Shown here piece after piece: positions 16,001-17,556 of a stretch of DNA of 17,556 nucleotides (position 1 is its first letter; each line of letters starts with the position of its first letter). Below the pieces are notes generated by a model that was given only the letters and a program-made list of their open reading frames with translations, made no database searches and was not told the origin of the DNA. The translations under genes were made by a program, and so were the position numbers. Origin of the DNA: Candidatus Aminicenantota bacterium (lineage in GTDB: Bacteria; Acidobacteriota; Aminicenantia; UBA2199); the NCBI GenBank assembly GCA_020355945.1, contig CP070627.1:256703-274258 (forward strand), given 5' to 3'.

Positions 16001-17556
16001 GGCATTAAAAGCAGGTGATACATATGTACCACCCCGGGATAATTGGGAAGAACGATTGGTAGATATATGGTCTCAACTGTTGGGAGTGGAGATAGATGCC
16101 ATTGGTATCGATGATAATTTTTTCCACCGGGGTGGTCATTCTTTAAAAGCCACCGCACTGGTGTCGAAAATTCATAAAGAATTTGATGTAATCATCCCCC
16201 TGGCAAAGCTATTTGAAACACCCACCATAAGAAGGCTGTCCCAATATATCAAAGAGGAGGTTGAAGAGCAGTACATATCAATACAAACCGTAGAGAAGCA
16301 AGAATACTATTCACTATCTTCCGGGCAGAAACGACTGTATTTTTTACAACAGATGGATGAAACGGCCACAGCGTACAACATGCCCACTGCCTGGCGATTG
16401 GAGGGGAAGATAGATAAGGATAGGTTAGAAAACACATTCCGGGAACTGATCCAGCGGCACGACAGTTTACGGACGTCAGTTGTAATGGCGGCAGCCGAAC
16501 CTGTACAAAAGATCCATGAAGAAGTGGAATTCGAGATTGAATATAATGACCTGGAAGAAGTTAAGGTTGAGGAAAAGCACTTAGAGGGAACAAGGGGGCT
16601 TGCCCCCTTGTTAAGGAACTTTATTCGTCCATTTGATCTGTCTCATGCTCCGCTGCTGCGGGTGGGTTTGGTGGAACTTCTACACACCCCGACCGCTCAT
16701 CGCGGTCACCCCTCTCAAGAGGGGAAAAAGGATAAGTACTTATTAATGGTGGATATGCATCATATTATCTCGGATGGAATATCTGCCGGACTGCTGGTAC
16801 AAGATTTTATGACTCTTTACCCGGGGGAACCATTACCAGGGGTGAAACTCCAATACAAAGACTATGCCCAATGGCAAAATCGTGAAAAAGAGGGAATCCG
16901 GCTGGTGGACCAGGGACGATATTGGCTGAAGGAGTTTGAGGGTGAAATACCTGTCCTGGAGATACCCACCGATTATCCCAGGCCTGCGGTTCAACAGTTT
17001 GAAGGCAGCAGCCTGGATTTCGAAGTTGACAGGGAAACGACTTATGCCTTAACCTCATTGGCATTGGCAGAGGGAGCAACACTTTATATGGTGCTGCTGG
17101 CCCTCTACACCATCCTCCTGTCAAAGTTAACCAACCAGGAAGATATTGTTATCGGGGCACCGGTGGCTGGCCGCAAGCATGCAGACCTGGAAAAAATCAT
17201 CGGTATGTTTGTCAACACCCTGGCCCTGAGGAATTATCCAACCGGAGAAAAAACCTTCACAGCATTCCTGGCAGAAGTGAAAAGGAAAACATTAACGGCT
17301 TTTGAAAACCAGGAATACCCATATGAAGACCTGGTGGAACAGGTAGTGATCAATCGGGATGTAAGTCGGAATCCACTCTTTGATGCCAGTTTCCTGCTCC
17401 AAAATGTAGAAATTTCAGAATTGGCCATACCAGGGCTTAAATTAATCCCTTATGAGTATGAAACCGTTACCTCAAAATTCGACCTGATGTTAGAAGGGAG
17501 AGAATTGAACGAAACCTTGCAGTTTCGATTTGAATACAGTACAAAATTATTTAAAC
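13020..17556 (+). CDS. Nonribosomal peptide synthetase, 3'-truncated: C-A-PCP-C...
   Basis: I translated this frame from GTG 13020 to the window end; it has no stop (1512 codons). Domains by residue: a short N-terminal stretch (VEKSKKLTEKNIENIF), then C1 from about 17 to 460, opening with ALTPMQQGMLYH and carrying HHILYDGW at 148-155, GLFINTIPLR and ENYPL. This style is close to TycB/TycC-type C domains that follow an epimerase and begin with a COM-like acceptor region. Then A at about 485-990 (YTSGSTGKPKG 647-657, YGPTE, TGD, Lys985); PCP with GGHS, Ser1041; C2 from about 1097 with HHIISDG at 1247-1253, cut by the window end. A-pocket residues by GrsA alignment: D693, A694, S697, F736, R761, A763, L782, V790, W791, K985; I do not recognise the code. 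C2 carries two extra loops made of palindromic DNA. The role is addition of one amino acid and onward transfer. The donor for C1 is uncertain because gene 2 itself ends in a C domain. Confidence 0.95.
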   Translation, partial: MEKSKKLTEKNIENIFALTPMQQGMLYHYLQDPQGVQYFEQLCLDISGPIDIKCFEQAWDIVIKRNEMLRAVFRWEKLEHPVQIILKEHKCNLHIYDLSGKDTSQTRQPGEEIKAKDRQETFDLGQVPFRVILCKIEENKYQVIISNHHILYDGWSTGIILKEFFEAYHTLILDKTKAKDSQWIKGPAKSSFKEFIQWMQSQDKTKQKQFWEEYLSGFETRTELPIKIKNKETSISTRDENYPVILPGAVKDQLESFIKRQRVTLASFFYSVWGILLHRYCNSDDVIFGTSVSGRNVPLKGIDDMVGLFINTIPLRIRIRKNEKITDLLYRVNDTLALREKYQSTPLVDIKEYSKVENHAPLFDSIIVLENYPLDRGLMQKNNQNQPGQLVVDSYSIVSTTTYHLTIGITIGDNIETSFHYHPSLFEKSSIIRLYSHFNNIVKNILNQVEKDITGIEILSGEEKRQILYDFNHTEPEPDSLTDKAVHELFEHQVEKIPTNIALIETQTNLHLTYRELNRKANQLAYLLRGMGVKADTTAAIMMERSVAMVVGMMGIIKAGGAYLPIDPGYPGARIRYMLKDSAIKTVLLGDRRSNKLKSRGNEQDGVVHVYVNEEICQPSYRGKTSNKWDSNPDHITHGENLFYIIYTSGSTGKPKGVLVKHSGFVNLVYCHQEVFGEGPGERLSQVANQGFDAMASEVWPCLSNGGTLFIADNETRINPTRMKEWLIEKAITITFQPTVIAEQLLMEEWSHLGVSLRVLRTAGEQLTRYPGFHLPFQLYNLYGPTEDTVWTTWTEVKAEQKSEKYPSIGKPIARHRVYIMGAGFRLQPLGVGGELCIAGQGLAVGYLNQPELIIEKFAADPFNPRKKMYKTGDRARWSSQGDIEFLGRIDYQVKIRGFRIETGEIETHLLKHEQVKEAVVLARGDDNRNKYLCAYIVPTGKCSNLRVPGLELELRKYLSVNLTPYMIPSYFVILDKMPLTPNGKVDRKALPVPALKAGDTYVPPRDNWEERLVDIWSQLLGVEIDAIGIDDNFFHRGGHSLKATALVSKIHKEFDVIIPLAKLFETPTIRRLSQYIKEEVEEQYISIQTVEKQEYYSLSSGQKRLYFLQQMDETATAYNMPTAWRLEGKIDKDRLENTFRELIQRHDSLRTSVVMAAAEPVQKIHEEVEFEIEYNDLEEVKVEEKHLEGTRGLAPLLRNFIRPFDLSHAPLLRVGLVELLHTPTAHRGHPSQEGKKDKYLLMVDMHHIISDGISAGLLVQDFMTLYPGEPLPGVKLQYKDYAQWQNREKEGIRLVDQGRYWLKEFEGEIPVLEIPTDYPRPAVQQFEGSSLDFEVDRETTYALTSLALAEGATLYMVLLALYTILLSKLTNQEDIVIGAPVAGRKHADLEKIIGMFVNTLALRNYPTGEKTFTAFLAEVKRKTLTAFENQEYPYEDLVEQVVINRDVSRNPLFDASFLLQNVEISELAIPGLKLIPYEYETVTSKFDLMLEGRELNETLQFRFEYSTKLFK
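16589..16612 (+). repeat. Perfect 24-base palindrome inside the C2 domain
   Basis: Arms aacaagggggc (16589-16599) and gcccccttgtt (16602-16612) are perfect reverse complements around a tt loop. Read in frame, the palindrome encodes most of EGTRGLAPLLR, part of a segment about 11 residues longer than the matching loop of the C domain of gene 2, just before the FIRPFDL motif. It is translated, not intergenic, and has no T-tract after it. Confidence 0.75.
16683..16724 (+). repeat. Double-hairpin palindromic element inserted in frame in the C2 domain
   Basis: After cacacccc come two perfect hairpins: GACCGC (16691-16696) with GCGGTC (16702-16707), loop tcatc; then cccctct (16709-16715) with agagggg (16718-16724), loop ca. 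Read in frame it encodes HTPTAHRGHPSQEG. The gene 2 C domain has only about 4 residues at this place, against about 18 here, a net gain of some 14 residues (about 42 bases). The layout resembles dispersed intergenic repeats that I recall from several bacterial lineages; that link is from memory and unverified. Confidence 0.7.

Overview
The window lies inside a large modular NRPS/PKS assembly line. All convincing genes are on the + strand, in one probable operon: the 3' part of an NRPS gene (2-4162), a complete hybrid PKS-NRPS gene (4286-12967, 2893 aa), and the 5' part of a second NRPS gene (13020 to beyond 17556). There are no tRNAs, rRNAs, CRISPR arrays, transposases, tailoring enzymes, regulators, transporters or thioesterases, so the cluster continues on both sides. 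Reverse-strand open frames are shadows of these genes. GC is moderate and uneven, ranging from about 15% to 65% between 60-base lines. The NRPS sequence style, with short Tyr/Arg/Ser repeats in adenylation linkers and in-frame palindromes, recalls by memory megasynthases from uncultivated Acidobacteriota-like lineages such as Candidatus Aminicenantes. That taxonomic guess is weak.

Layout. Gene 1: (A, truncated)-PCP-C-A-PCP. Gap of 123 bp, spanned by a 41-codon frame that overlaps the next start as ATGA. Gene 2: KS1-AT relic-ACP-KS2-AT2-KR-ACP-C. Gap of 52 bp. Gene 3: C-A-PCP-C, running off the window.

How the genes may work together. The last PCP of gene 1 would pass a peptidyl chain to KS1 of gene 2. 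KS1 keeps its active cysteine but has Ser in place of the HGTGT histidine. The AT behind it lacks both catalytic residues and about 150 residues of its core, so this module probably only relays the chain. The next module (KS2-AT2-KR-ACP) looks intact. It would add one unit, probably malonyl, and reduce the ketone to a hydroxyl, giving a statine-like beta-hydroxy-gamma-amino acid if the incoming residue is an alpha-amino acid. Gene 2 ends with a C domain and gene 3 begins with another C domain, so chain transfer at that junction is not simply collinear.

The most interesting points are the degenerate relay module, the C|C junction, the matching acidic-hydrophobic C-terminal tails of genes 1 and 2, and short palindromic or tandem repeat elements inserted in frame into domain loops.
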